Position numbers and translations under genes: made by a program. A stretch of DNA of 64,000 bases, from the NCBI GenBank assembly GCA_904066235.2, contig CAJFCV020000002.1, positions 5,952,001 through 6,016,000 on the forward strand, in the 5' to 3' direction. Shown here piece by piece: positions 32,096 through 42,920 of this stretch (its first letter is position 1; each line of letters opens with the position of its first letter). This stretch comes from Bursaphelenchus xylophilus. Taxonomy: Eukaryota; Nematoda; Chromadorea; Rhabditida; Aphelenchoididae. Below the pieces are notes generated by a model, which was not told the origin of the DNA, did not search any database, and saw only the letters and a program-made list of their open reading frames with translations.

Positions 32096-35000
32096 ATGGA
32101 TCGACGACGTCGCACTTCAGCAACAGAACTTTATCTTAAGAGTCTCGAAGAAGCGAAGGAATTCAAGGAGAAGCGCCAACTATTCTACAACAATCTAAGA
32201 TTCTTTTATAAAAGGAAGTGGTAAGGTTATTTTAAGTGTGTTGATTGCTCAATTTTAGGAACGCCAACCTTACTGTTCCCTTTATAAACGGCATTCCTGT
32301 TGATCTGTTTCTTTTATATGACACAGTCAGCAATCTTGGGGGATCCCATAGAGTAACAAGTCTCGAGAAATGGGGAGAAGTTGCCAAGGATGTCCTGGGA
32401 TATGGTGAAAATTCGGCCGGAGGAGATTACTGCGCAAAATTGCTTTTTGTAAGATATCTAAGCAAGTTCGAGCAATGCGAATTAGTCGGAGACGTGGATG
32501 ATAATGAACCTGAGCTGAGTTCAAGGTCACGAGTCAGAGGATACACAAGTTTTGTCTCTTCTGAATGTCCTACCAACACTACTAAGAGAAGTAAGTCATA
32601 AAAGTTATAATTTTAACCTGCTTTAGATTTGGTTGAAGACGATGGAGGTTATGATCGGATAGTGAAGGGCTTCTGCAGTCGTCTTCCCAACGAAATCGAT
32701 TTCTGTGTGAATCTATGCACAATATTATCTGCCCCAGGACCTCACTCTTTGCAAATCGAGACCTTCCCTAGCATTATTAATCTATTGCTTGCTCATATTG
32801 GAATCTTTGATGAAACGTCGGAGTACCTTGAAGCTGAATTCAAAGAGTTTGAGAAGAAATTGAATAGAGACTTTGACAGATTTTGGGCATCGTTGGGGAT
32901 TGTGGACCCAGAAGTTTTAAATATGTTACGCGATCCGCCTGGAAAGGAAGTGACTTCTGAAGATATTGCCGTATTCCCAGCCCTGAGACAGGTCAAAATG
33001 GGGGACAAGGAGTTCAAGATTCACGAATTGAGAGTGAATCAGGTCCTCAATATATTCAGAAACTTGTCTTTTGAAGATTTGAATCGTGTAGCGCTGGCTA
33101 CATCTTCAGTTCTTGTCAGGTAAGTGTTTTAGTTTTCATTCTTCAACGGTGTTAATGCTTTTTATTGCTTTAGATTTTTGACAATATGCATTGCCTCCGA
33201 CCATTATCCGTTAAGAAATGCGGCTCTGGATACTCTGGGGGAGCTTGCGAACAATGTAAGTTTTGTTATAAAGCTAAACTGATTTCTGTTTTAGGTGAAT
33301 TTGACAGAAAGTTTTATGGAGAGTTATACTTATGTCGTTCTCCGGCATATAAGATCTTTCTTCTTCGCCGATGACAGATTTCTCATTGTTCGAGCTGCGG
33401 AAGCTACCGGCGGGTTTTGTAATGTAATGGATAACGAAGCCATCTTGTGTGACTTCTTCGATACCGATCTTGCAGAACGATTCAGGGATCTAATGACCAT
33501 CCAAGATGTTCTTATATCCAGTCATATTTTAGAGTCGCTTTACTTGGTAAGTTCAATTATCTTTTGATCATCTGAATTCGTCGATCTATATTAATCCTCT
33601 CATTCAGATGTCTGAGACAGGAAAGACAATGTGCGATAAGATCTGTAACACCCCTCTGATGCTGCCGACCTTATTGAATTTCACTACCGTTGAAGGAAAT
33701 AAATTCACATTTTCAAATCTTCAAGGAGTGAAAGTGGTAGAATATCGAGACGAGTCTGAAAGAACGCAACCACCAATGCAGCCTGTAGGATATTATTTTA
33801 TGTTTTATATTTGCTGTATTTTCGTTTTAATTAACAATATTTTAGTATGCAATAAGAACACCGATTGCCACCTCGGCTCCCCAAACTCTCCAAACCCGAA
33901 TTGTCTCTTCTGTTCAACAGATACCTACTACACCTTATAGGCCGCATATTGTGGTCAATTCTAAGGGAGAGTATCCTCTCCCTCTTCCCAAGACTCCTTT
34001 GACCGCCCAGCTGTCGAAGCCTGCCGAAATGAGCTCTGAATTAAGAGTGGAGCACTATTCAAAGATATGGATTCGTCAAAATTGTCAAGCTGATCCTAAT
34101 GGAATGGTTGATCGTGGAGATATTTATGCCGCTTATGTTGAACACTTCCGGAATACCCATAAGATATTATCTTGTTCATTGCTTAACTTCTGTAAATTCA
34201 TTAAGTAAGCGCCGTCGATATCGATCTAAACTTTTTTTTAGGGATATATTTCCTGCTGTCGACATCAAAAATAATCCAGAAACGAGGACAATGTGCATTG
34301 AGGGGATTCGCTTCCTAAGGAAAGAAGTCAGAGGTAAGATTTGGATTGTGTTTTTATATTGTTGAGGACAGGATTTAATCTCTTATCTTTTTAAAGGGAC
34401 AAATCAGACAAACAAAACTACGCGAAGTCTGGAGTCCAACGAAAACATTGCCCCCGAAAAGGTAGTAAAGAAGGAGCCCTCTGATGAGGTTGGTTGTTTT
34501 CCGTGGCCTTATTTTGTTTCTAATTTCGTTTACGCTTGTTCCATTTTCAGAGGTGTAATGGTGTAGTTAACAATAAGCCCTTATGTAATGGCTTGAGTGA
34601 AGTGAAAAAAGAGGCCAACGGACAATGCAATGGATTGATCACTCCCAAAACCGAGGTTGTGGAGAATGGAAATGGGAAAGTGAACGGAATTGAACACAAG
34701 GAGAACGACGGTTTATCCGAAAAAGACTCGGATACACACGAGGAAGAACTTGAAGGCCCACATACAAGTGTGGATCATGAAGAGATTGTGGAGACCTCCG
34801 AGTCTATCGAGATCAACGGAAAGGAAGAACTTTTAGAAGATCTTGAGGAAGATCATAAGGACGGGGAAATGATCTCAGGGGAGAATAAGGAGGCGCCGAC
34901 GGAGAACGGAGCCTCCAAACTTCCCGATGAGAACGGAACAGCGAAACCAGCAAAGGAACAAACTGTCAAAGAGCATCTGGAACAGAAAGAAATCCTCAAC

Positions 35001-36217
35001 GGACTGATCAAGAAAAACAAACGGCCTTCGGATGAGGTACTCCAGAACGGAAGTCCCACCAAAAAACAAAAAACTCTGAAGAAGAAGAGCAATGGAATCG
35101 ATTCCGTGATTGAAGATGGAACGGATACTCCGTCCACGTCTGCTACAATATCTCCTTCGAAGATGCCTCAGTTTATGTGCGAATGGGATGTCTGCACCCG
35201 GTACTTCCATAACGGGCAGGCGATGATTTATCACGTTCTTCATGAGCACTTGGAACAAGTTGAGCAATCATTGACGTTATGTAGATGGCCTGGTTGTGAA
35301 AGAACACCAAGATCACGGTGGTCTTTAATCACACATCTTCAAGATCATCACTGCAATGACGCTGTATTGAGCAATGCACAGAGGAAACGGAAAGAAATGG
35401 GAGAAATGAATTATATCGCCCAGATGAAGAAGTTGGTGGAGACCGAGACCCCGGCCACAAATCATGCCGGATATTCGAAATTCGCTGCTTATGATGCCAT
35501 TCGAAGACATGCGTTTAATTTTATGAGCAAAGAGTTTACTGTAAGTTCATGTTTAAATAGATAAATGGTTAATTTCAGGATGAACCTGAAGGACCAGTGA
35601 CAAAGAACCTCCGATTAACAAGTTGTCTTATACTTAGAAATATGGCTACCCATTCGATTGATTGTCGAAGGTAAGGGTTGATATTGTATTCTATTTTTAG
35701 CATATATATTTTATTTGATAAGGAAAGTACTTTTATGAGCGCTCTTACTTTTAGACGGGAAATATCTCAAAAAATACGTAAAATTATGCTGACTAAGAAT
35801 ATGTAAAAAATAGCTGCTCAATTTTGGGTTTTAGGGGTGAAAAATCAGTCGCAAGTTGACTTGACCTGTATAGACCCTTTCCGCACAATTTTCCCCATGT
35901 TTACAAATTTTATTTCAGCTTAAAGTGATGTTTCTTTTTTGGGCACGCTCGACCCTTAAACCTAAAATTGGGCTGCTAAGCTTTATATATTCTTGATCAG
36001 CACAATTTTTCGGATTTTTTAAGATATGTGTGTCCCGTCTAAAAGTAGGAGCACCCATAAAAGTACTTTCCCTGTTAGTATTATAAGGTCCTAATTGTTT
36101 GATTATAGGAAAATACGGAGATACGAAGGTTTCTTTTCTTACCTCGCTATGTCACGTATGGAAAGCAGCACGGCTGTGGCCCAACTTCTTGGTGCTCTCA
36201 ACAATGTGGAAGCTTGA
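32096..36217 (+). CDS. ARID2: ARID2 (BAF200), PBAF chromatin-remodelling subunit
   Basis: Twelve phase-consistent exons (32096-32220, 32259-32590, 32627-33119, 33174-33255, 33295-33546, 33608-33784, 33846-34204, 34242-34333, 34397-34488, 34551-35540, 35579-35670, 36109-36217) encode 1064 aa. Order of domains: ARID at ~25-110 (FYNNLRFFYKRKW, GIPVDLFLLYDTVSNLGG), a helical armadillo-like region, an RFX-type DNA-binding domain (SKIWIRQNCQ...RGDIYAAYVEHF...IFPAV), a long acidic Asn/Lys/Glu-rich linker, then two C2H2-like fingers (CEWDVC...H..H and CRWPGC...H). This is the ARID2 architecture (C. elegans SWSN-7), the subunit defining PBAF. Exon 9 uses a TTTTTAAAG acceptor. The last intron contains a MITE. 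The protein is shorter than vertebrate ARID2, mainly in the linker. Confidence 0.93.
35722..36071. repeat. MITE in the last ARID2 intron
   Basis: 350 bp with ~35-bp imperfect terminal inverted repeats: GGAAAGTACTTTTATG then a GCTCTTACTTTTAGACGGG block, answered by CCCGTCTAAAAGTAGGAGC then CATAAAAGTACTTTCC. Same family as 14221-14699, including an internal AAAATTATG stretch. Confidence 0.85.
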
Positions 36218-36732
36218 AATGGTCTCAACTTATGTCCTCTTACACGATGTCAAACGGTGTCTTTTCTAAGAGCTGGGACATCGGATGTCATCATATTGTA
36301 TAATTAAACTACAGTGCCTTTAACTTATTATTTATTCGTCTCTTATCTGTTCCGCATACATAGTAACATTGACGTTGTTGTGAACGATCGCAGCGCCTCT
36401 CCTGTAGTCGGGTATTTGCTGAAACATTTCCAGGTTTGATTCTCCTTTACAATGGGATATTCTCGTAGCATTTGACTCCATCCATCCCTCCTATTCTTCG
36501 TTTTTGATTGTAAATACGACTACCTAATTAGTTATCCTTTTTTTGTTGTTGCTGGTCTCGGTTTCCACGGTAATGTGGCAATATATCTTTTGATTTAATT
36601 ATAATAATATTACATGGTATTATAAATAGTACATTCAATTGATCGTGTTCTTGCTGAGGATAGGTACAATACCGGGATTAAACGAAATACTTTCCACAAA
36701 AGATAAAATAATTTTAAATTTGCTTTAGGAAG
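36218..36732. promoter_or_regulatory. Intergenic region ARID2-HDAC3, 515 bp
   Basis: Ordinary AT-rich DNA. An acceptor-like TTTGCTTTAG ends 3 bp before the HDAC3 ATG. The gap is larger than within the operon-like run that follows, so it may hold that run's promoter. Confidence 0.4.
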
Positions 36733-38594
36733 ATGGTAGCTAGGGATCGGATCTGTTATTTTTATTACGAAGGGGTTGGAAACTTCCACTATGGGCCTCA
36801 TCATCCAATGAAACCTCATCGCTTGGCTGCTTGTCACAATCTTGTCGTCAATTATGGATTAACGGAATATATGAAATGCATTCAACCAGCTAAAGCCTCA
36901 GCCCAAGACATGATGAGATTTCATTCAACAGATTACATTAACTTTTTGCAAAGAGTAACCCCATCAAACGCTGATATGTACGAGAAATACTTTGGCAAGT
37001 TTAACATTGGAGAAGATTGGTAAGTATTTCTAAATGGAGTATAATGCAACATCATTTAGCCCTGTCTTTGACGGCGTCTATGATTTCTGCTCGATGTACA
37101 CAGGAGGTTCATTGGAAGGGGCCATGAGATTGAATGCCGGTGACTGTCAGATAGCCGTTAATTGGAGTGGAGGATTGCATCACGCCAAAAAATGGGAAGC
37201 CAGTGGATTTTGTTATGTAAACGACATTGTCATTGCTATTACTGAGTTATTAAAATGGCACAGTCGGTAAGAGAGCCTGTTTCATTAAAAAGCATCACCT
37301 TCACAGAGTTTTGTACATTGACATCGACATTCATCACGGCGATGGTGTAGAAGAGGCCTTCCAGTTGACCGACCGCGTGATGACTGTTTCCTTTCACAAA
37401 TACGGGAATTCCTTTTTTCCGGGTACCGGCGATATGTATGATATTGGGATGGCCAGAGGGAGATATTATTCAGTTAATGTACCCATGAGAGAAGGAATGG
37501 ATGACGAGGGGTACCATCAGTTATTCAAGCCTATTATTAGTGCCGTAATGGAAAATTACGACCCCTCAGCGATTGTTTTACAGTGCGGATCCGATTCCTT
37601 GGGATGTGACCGATTGGGATGCTTCAATCTTAGCTTTGATGGACATGGGTAAGATCTTCAGCGTACACTCACAATTTAAATATTTTGTGTCTTTAGGGAA
37701 TGTGTGAAGTATGTGAAAGGATTTGGGAGGCCTCTTCTTGTCCTGGGAGGTGGTGGATACACATTAAGGAACGTGGCCAGATGCTGGGCCAATGAAACCG
37801 CCATTTTGGTGGACAAACGGGACGAAATCTCCAACGAAATCCCGGAAAGCTCACCTTATTTGGAGTTCTTTGCACCTGACTTTACCCTACGGCCCGAATT
37901 GGCACGGAGATGTGATAATATGAATACGAAAGAGGTAATATTCGTGTCCGTCCAAAATTGGCAGAAACCAAAATGGGGATGCCATGACGGACAGATTTAT
38001 GAAATCTTTGCAAATATCCTCAACATCCTTATATCTTTGTAAAAAATGTGTACCTTATGTGAAAGTTATATTCCTTTTTATGATTTTCTTGGCATCCATT
38101 GGATGACCAATGTTTTTGTGCCAAAGAGAAAAAATTTACATTTATTTTTCAAAATTACATTTCTATCAGAAAAATGACTTTTGTAGCGATCTCATTGCCC
38201 ATGAATTGACTATTTTTAGAACCAACTTAAAAAGATTTACATTTTTACTTTACAATACGGGAAAAATGTAAAAATCAAATTAAATACACATTCTTTACAA
38301 GGTGTTGGATATTTCAGAAATCTGCCCATTGTGGTTTCTGTCCATTATGAATAATAAATGCATTATGGACCGTTGCCGTAATATTGCTTAATGTAGCTGT
38401 ATTTAATGTTTAAAAAATTGCAGTTCATACAAGCAATAAAACTGGAGATACTGGAGAACTTGAAGATGGTCAAGCACGCACCTTCAGTTCAAATGCAACC
38501 AGTTCCTGATGATTTATATGATTTTAAAGATTACGAAAACAAAACCATTGAGGACAGAGACCCCGAGAAAGTCTACGATGATAATAACTACTGA
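36733..38594 (+). CDS. HDAC3: Class I histone deacetylase, HDAC3 type
   Basis: Five exons (36733-37019, 37060-37266, 37307-37648, 37697-37934, 38424-38594) encode 414 aa. Catalytic features: [20 protein letters not shown] with the His pair, zinc ligands Asp and His in [11 protein letters not shown] (about residues 172 and 174) and Asp in [11 protein letters not shown] (about 260), and the transition-state Tyr in [14 protein letters not shown]. It matches HDAC3 better than HDAC1/2: [35 protein letters not shown], and a C-terminus with [19 protein letters not shown] followed by a short acidic tail. HDAC3 works in NCoR/SMRT corepressor complexes. QCGSDSL has Ser where QCGADSL is usual. The last intron (489 bp) is AT-rich. 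A micro-protein gene follows after 124 bp. Confidence 0.95.
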
Positions 38595-38718
38595 TCTCGT
38601 GTACATATCGTGATTTATATTACTACAGTTATTAGTCTTATTTGAATAATTAAAATGTTTTAATTTTCCAGTTAAATTAGAGTTATTTTGCAAAATCGTA
38701 TATTGTAATCGGTTGAAA

Positions 38719-38974
38719 ATGCAGAGAAAGAAGCTGCCAAAAAGCTCTTCTAGCAATGTTTCTTCGAACAATAGCAGTCTTGTGAACGAAAAACGGTGTA
38801 AGTTATAATTACAATGTGATGAAAATACTGCCTTTAGTAACATCTGAACGTTCTTCCGCTCGGCGTTTCATATTCACTGTGACCATCGTATTCCTTCTGC
38901 TGGGCCTTACTTTAATCGGACTTGGCGGCGCCATCCATTACCGCGTTATCTCTTTCCAATCATCCCCATCATAA
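38719..38974 (+). CDS. Single-pass membrane micro-protein
   Basis: Two exons (38719-38797, 38838-38974) give 71 aa. The N-terminus is basic and Ser-rich (MQRKKLPKSSSSNVSSNNSS), followed by RSSARR and one strong membrane helix (FIFTVTIVFLLLGLTLIGLGGAI) with a GxxxG-like end, then a short tail. The topology suggests a tail-anchored or type II protein. Family unknown. The gene sits 124 bp after HDAC3 and 118 bp before prohibitin-2, with AATTTTCCAG ending near 38671 as a likely trans-splice acceptor, so it is probably the middle member of an operon. Confidence 0.7.
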
Positions 38975-39092
38975 CCCCCTTTTTTGAGTCCCGGCGCGAT
39001 ATATTTTAGGACTGTAAAAAAATAAATAAATATTTTGGAAAAATATTTCTCGAATATCTTTTTCTGTTTCAATTACAGGTTGAGTTGACGCA

Positions 39093-40273
39093 ATGTCTGC
39101 ACAGCAGGGAAAAGATGCCATCAACAAGATTCTGAAGAATTCCAAAGGAGCTGGAGCCGGACTTGGTCTCCTTGCTGTCGCCGGAGCTGGAGCATATGCT
39201 ATCTCTCAGTCCATGTTCACAGGTGAGTTTGTTTCTTTCATCATTGAACATTCAAATTTTTAGTGGACGCTGGTCACAGAGCTATCATGTTCAACAGAAT
39301 TGGTGGTCTGAGTGAAGATGTCTACAAAGAAGGGCTTCACTTCAGAATCCCGTGGTTTCAGTATCCGATCGTGTATGATATCCGTGCCAGACCCAACCAA
39401 GTCCGATCTCCCACTGGATCCAAGGATCTTCAGATGGTAAATATTGGCCTTCGAGTCCTCTCCAGACCTGATCCGAACTCTTTGACCAAAATCTACAGGA
39501 CGTTGGGCATAAATTGGGAAGAGAGAATCCTGCCTTCCATTTGTAATGAAGTACGTTTTTGATGTGTTAGGCGATTTGTTGTCGTTCTGCACGGTTTCAT
39601 GTTTTCTATTATTTTAGGTATTGAAAGGAGTTGTTGCGAAATTCAACGCGTCTCAATTGATCACACAGCGTCAGCAAGTTTCTCTTCTGGTCAGAAAAGG
39701 ATTAATTGAAAGAGCATTGGACTTTAACATTATTCTTGATGATGTTGCCCTTACCGAATTGGCGTTCTCTCCGCAATACTCGGCTGCTGTTGAAGCTAAG
39801 CAAGTAGCTGCCCAAGAAGCGCAGAGAGCTTCGTTCCTGGTTGAGAAGGCCATTCAACAGCGTCAAGAGAAGATTGTACAAGCTGAGGGAGAAGCTCAAG
39901 CAGCCAAATTGGTAAGTGATATCGGTTAATGAAGGGATCGTTGAGAATCTTGACAACCTTTCGTGACAGTTTAAAGGATTGTTGTAAAACCAACGTAGAT
40001 GATTTGATTGCTGGAACTAATTTAATCGCGAAATGCTGCCATTAACTTTTTAAGCAAGCAATCTACATTATATTATTTTAGCTGGGAGAATCGATGAAAC
40101 AAGATCCCGGCTTTTTGAAACTTCGAAAGATCCGTGCCGCTCAGAAGATTGCCAGGAATGTGGCGTCATCTTCCAACAAGGTCTACCTCCCTTCAGATGG
40201 CCTTATGTTGAACATTGCCGATAGTGAATATCTGAATTTCAGTAAGGATAAACAACGTCGAGGATACCTGTAA
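39093..40273 (+). CDS. PHB2: Prohibitin-2
   Basis: Four exons (39093-39222, 39264-39550, 39618-39911, 40082-40273) encode 300 aa, the standard length. With PHB1 it forms the ring complex of the inner mitochondrial membrane that scaffolds proteases and stabilises OPA1 processing. An N-terminal membrane segment ([20 protein letters not shown]) is followed by the SPFH/PHB domain ([52 protein letters not shown]) and a C-terminal coiled coil ([17 protein letters not shown]). The ATG follows TTTCAATTACAG by 14 bp, and the upstream gap has AATAAATAAA about 70 bp before it, matching a trans-spliced downstream gene. Confidence 0.97.
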
Positions 40274-40390
40274 ACCTCATTCTCTTATATTCCAATCAGA
40301 ATTAATAGGTCTTTGTTGTTTTTGTTTTGGTTTATTAAGGTATTTTGATAAATGTTTTCCATTATATACAGATAGGACTCGTCTCTAGAA

Positions 40391-41707
40391 CTACTGGATG
40401 ATTTCTCCTGATATTATGGCGTCTTTAAAGCAGGTCTTCACGTCATTTAATACAGCCCAGCAAGGGAGATAACTGGCATCAGCTTGGAAGTGGGAGTCCG
40501 GCCTCAGATTGCAGAAAGCGAGGCATTTCTCCCCTGCTGATGTTCTCTGGACATTCTTGATACGACAGCATGGAGTGTGGTCGGAGTCCTGCGCTGCGCA
40601 AGCAAACAGGTCCAAGCCATAACGTTGCGGACAAGGATCAGATCCCAAAAACATGGCTGTCAACTGCAAGAGTGGTTATAGATAGGTTAATTGTTAGTTT
40701 ACAAATTTTAAGCAAACCTACAATTTTCTTATTGATGTTGTCAAAGTTACACCTTGATTCACACGACTTGGCCACCTTTTTTTCCTTACAACATTGAAGG
40801 AAGTATTTGTTAGGCTGAATGTGCTGTTCATCGTTTCTTCTGGAACTTACGTTCTTCTTAGTAGGTGACAGATGGGACACGTGGTCGTTTACTTCTGATG
40901 CTACTGTCGTTGTTAGGGTCGCAGTAGTTGTAGTAGGGGCTGGTGTTGAAGTAGTGGAGGCGGGTCGGTGTTGTTCTTGATGCCCGGTTCGATGAGTTCG
41001 GCCTTCACTCGTCGCCACAATCCGATGTTGTGGTCGTTTAGGTCGAGTTTGTTTGGCCTGGTCTACTTGTTTTGTGTTCTGGAGGATCTTAGCTCGTTCT
41101 TCATCAGGTAGGAAGCGGCTTGGAGGTGGAGGTGGGAGGTCGAACTCATAAGTGTTCGCTGAAACCACCTTGACTGCCTTCTCCAACTCAGGAGGGGTAA
41201 TTTTTTCTTGAACGTTGGAGACTTGAGGTCGTTGAGGCTGGGGTCTGACGGGTTGAGGGGCAGCTTGCGGTATTTGCTGATATGTCGTTGGTTGGGGCTG
41301 CTGGTACTGTTGTACTGGTTGGGGTTGTGCTTGTTGATATTGCTGGGAGGGGGGTGGAGGGAGTTGTTGATACTGTTGCTGAGGTATGTATTGGACGGGA
41401 GGTGGCTGGGGTTGTGCCACCGGCTGATATACTTGTTGCGATGGTTGCTGGTAAACCTGTTGCTGGAACTGTGGTTGCTGTACTAATTGTTGTTGATAGG
41501 CAGGCTGTGGTCGATATAATTGCTGATAATTCTGTTGCTGATAGTAATATTGTTGTTGTTCTGGGTAGTTAACTACATAATATTGCGCACAAAGACCTGG
41601 AGAAATCGTGAGTGTTAAGGAGTTAAAGTCATCATTAACTCAGTGACTCAAAGAAACTTACCAGAAATGGCACTGAACAAGATGAACTTCGAAAGTGGAG
41701 ACCTCAT
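40391..41707 (-). CDS. Secreted Gln/Pro-rich protein with C-terminal DB module
   Basis: Four exons (41707-41662, 41596-40851, 40814-40722, 40663-40391) encode 385 aa. A signal peptide (MRSPLSKFILFSAISGLCAQ) precedes about 120 residues of Gln, Tyr and Pro-rich low-complexity sequence (QQQYYYQQQNYQQL style), a charged linker with Thr-rich TTTTATLTTT, then a Cys-rich domain: LQCCKEKKVAKSCESRCNF ... CPQRYGLDLFACAAQ...CCRIKNV ... CLAFC ... CW ... CF. The cysteine pattern and lengths fit the nematode DB module found in cuticle or secreted proteins. Intron 2 is only 36 bp and in frame (40815-40850); if retained it adds 12 residues without a stop. It is convergent with PHB2 (118 bp apart). Confidence 0.85.
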
Positions 41708-42354
41708 CTGGAGACCAAGTCTTCCGGCACGAACAGCCTGAATGAACCGTTAGTTGGAGTTACGGTAAGCGGAGGAAGAGGAACAACAATTACTTCACGC
41801 CACAGATTACGTATTAAATTAAAATTCCGGAAAAGTCAACTCAAGTGGCGGATCGGACCGCGCACTCTTAAACTTCGCGACGTGAAACGGCGGTGAGGCC
41901 GTGACTCTCACCTCAGCTCTTAATCACATCGATGAACCGCCTTTCGAAACGACTCTGGAAGACGGTGTTCATCAGCTCGAAGGTAATCTTCATTACCTTA
42001 TTTGAGGGGGTGGATTCGAGGTTGAAAGAGAAGACACTGACATTTGAAGTTTTCGCTTGCTTTCCCTTAGGGTGTTTCGTCTGACTTTTCGCGAAGGGGA
42101 ACTTTCGGTCGGTGGAACCCTTTGGAAAGCGATCCCTCAGCCAACCCAATCCACCTTCTCTTCCCCTCGAATCGCCGCTGGCCATTTCCATGGGATAACG
42201 ACGTTTCCCTCTTTCAGACTCGTTTTCGTCGACGATGATTTGGCAGCGTTTCGAACTTTAGGGACGAACGAAATCCGCAAACTGCGCCCTGACCTCAAGA
42301 AAATAAAAATTAAAAAACTCCAAAGTACAATGTTCCCGGTTTCAGCTAGGGAAG
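41708..42354. promoter_or_regulatory. Divergent intergenic region between DB-module gene and thioesterase
   Basis: About 650 bp between opposite starts. Overlapping open frames exist but with no recognisable protein. A CGGTTTCAG acceptor ends 8 bp before the thioesterase ATG. Confidence 0.4.
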
Positions 42355-42895
42355 ATGTCTAACAAATATGCAGATGCAATTCGAAAAGTAATTACTGCTT
42401 ATGGAAAACAAAAAAATTTCAGCAGTTTTCTGGGAAGGGTAAGATCTTGGATGTCTAATTATATTTATACCGGATATAGAAACAAAACCTTCCTTTAATT
42501 GCAGTGCAATCTGGTATCCGCTGAGAAAAACCGTGTAAAGGTTGAATTCACAGTGACCGAGGATCTGACCAACGGATGGCAAACTCTTCACGGCGGATGT
42601 ACTGCAACCATGGTGGATATGGTCACAACTGCTGCGTTATATGCGACGGATGACAAAGATGTCCATCCCGGTGTTAGCGTGGATATGGCATTATCGTAAG
42701 TGGAATAGAAAAAAATTATGTTTGCCCAGGTATTATGGCCCTGCTAATTTGGGGGATACTGTAATCTTGGATGCTACAGTAATCCGAAAAGGAAGAACAC
42801 TGGCATACACAAAAGCCGATCTCTATTTGAAGGGATCTCAGAAACCCATTGCTTTTGGCACTCACACGAAGGCTTTTCCACCTGTAAAACAGTAA
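42355..42895 (+). CDS. Hotdog-fold acyl-CoA thioesterase, ACOT13 (THEM2)-like
   Basis: Three exons (42355-42438, 42505-42695, 42730-42895) encode 146 aa, close to human ACOT13 (140). These enzymes hydrolyse acyl-CoA, often at mitochondria. The hotdog signature is LTNGWQTLHGGCTATMVDMVTTAAL, with the catalytic-loop Asn-Gly...HGG and the helix Asp, followed by GVSVDMALSYYGPANLGD and the strand ATVIRKGRTLAYTKADL. No mitochondrial presequence is obvious. The stop is 25 bp from the convergent eIF2D stop. Confidence 0.9.
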
Positions 42896-42920
42896 CATGA
42901 GAGCAGCAATGAGTTGTTTA

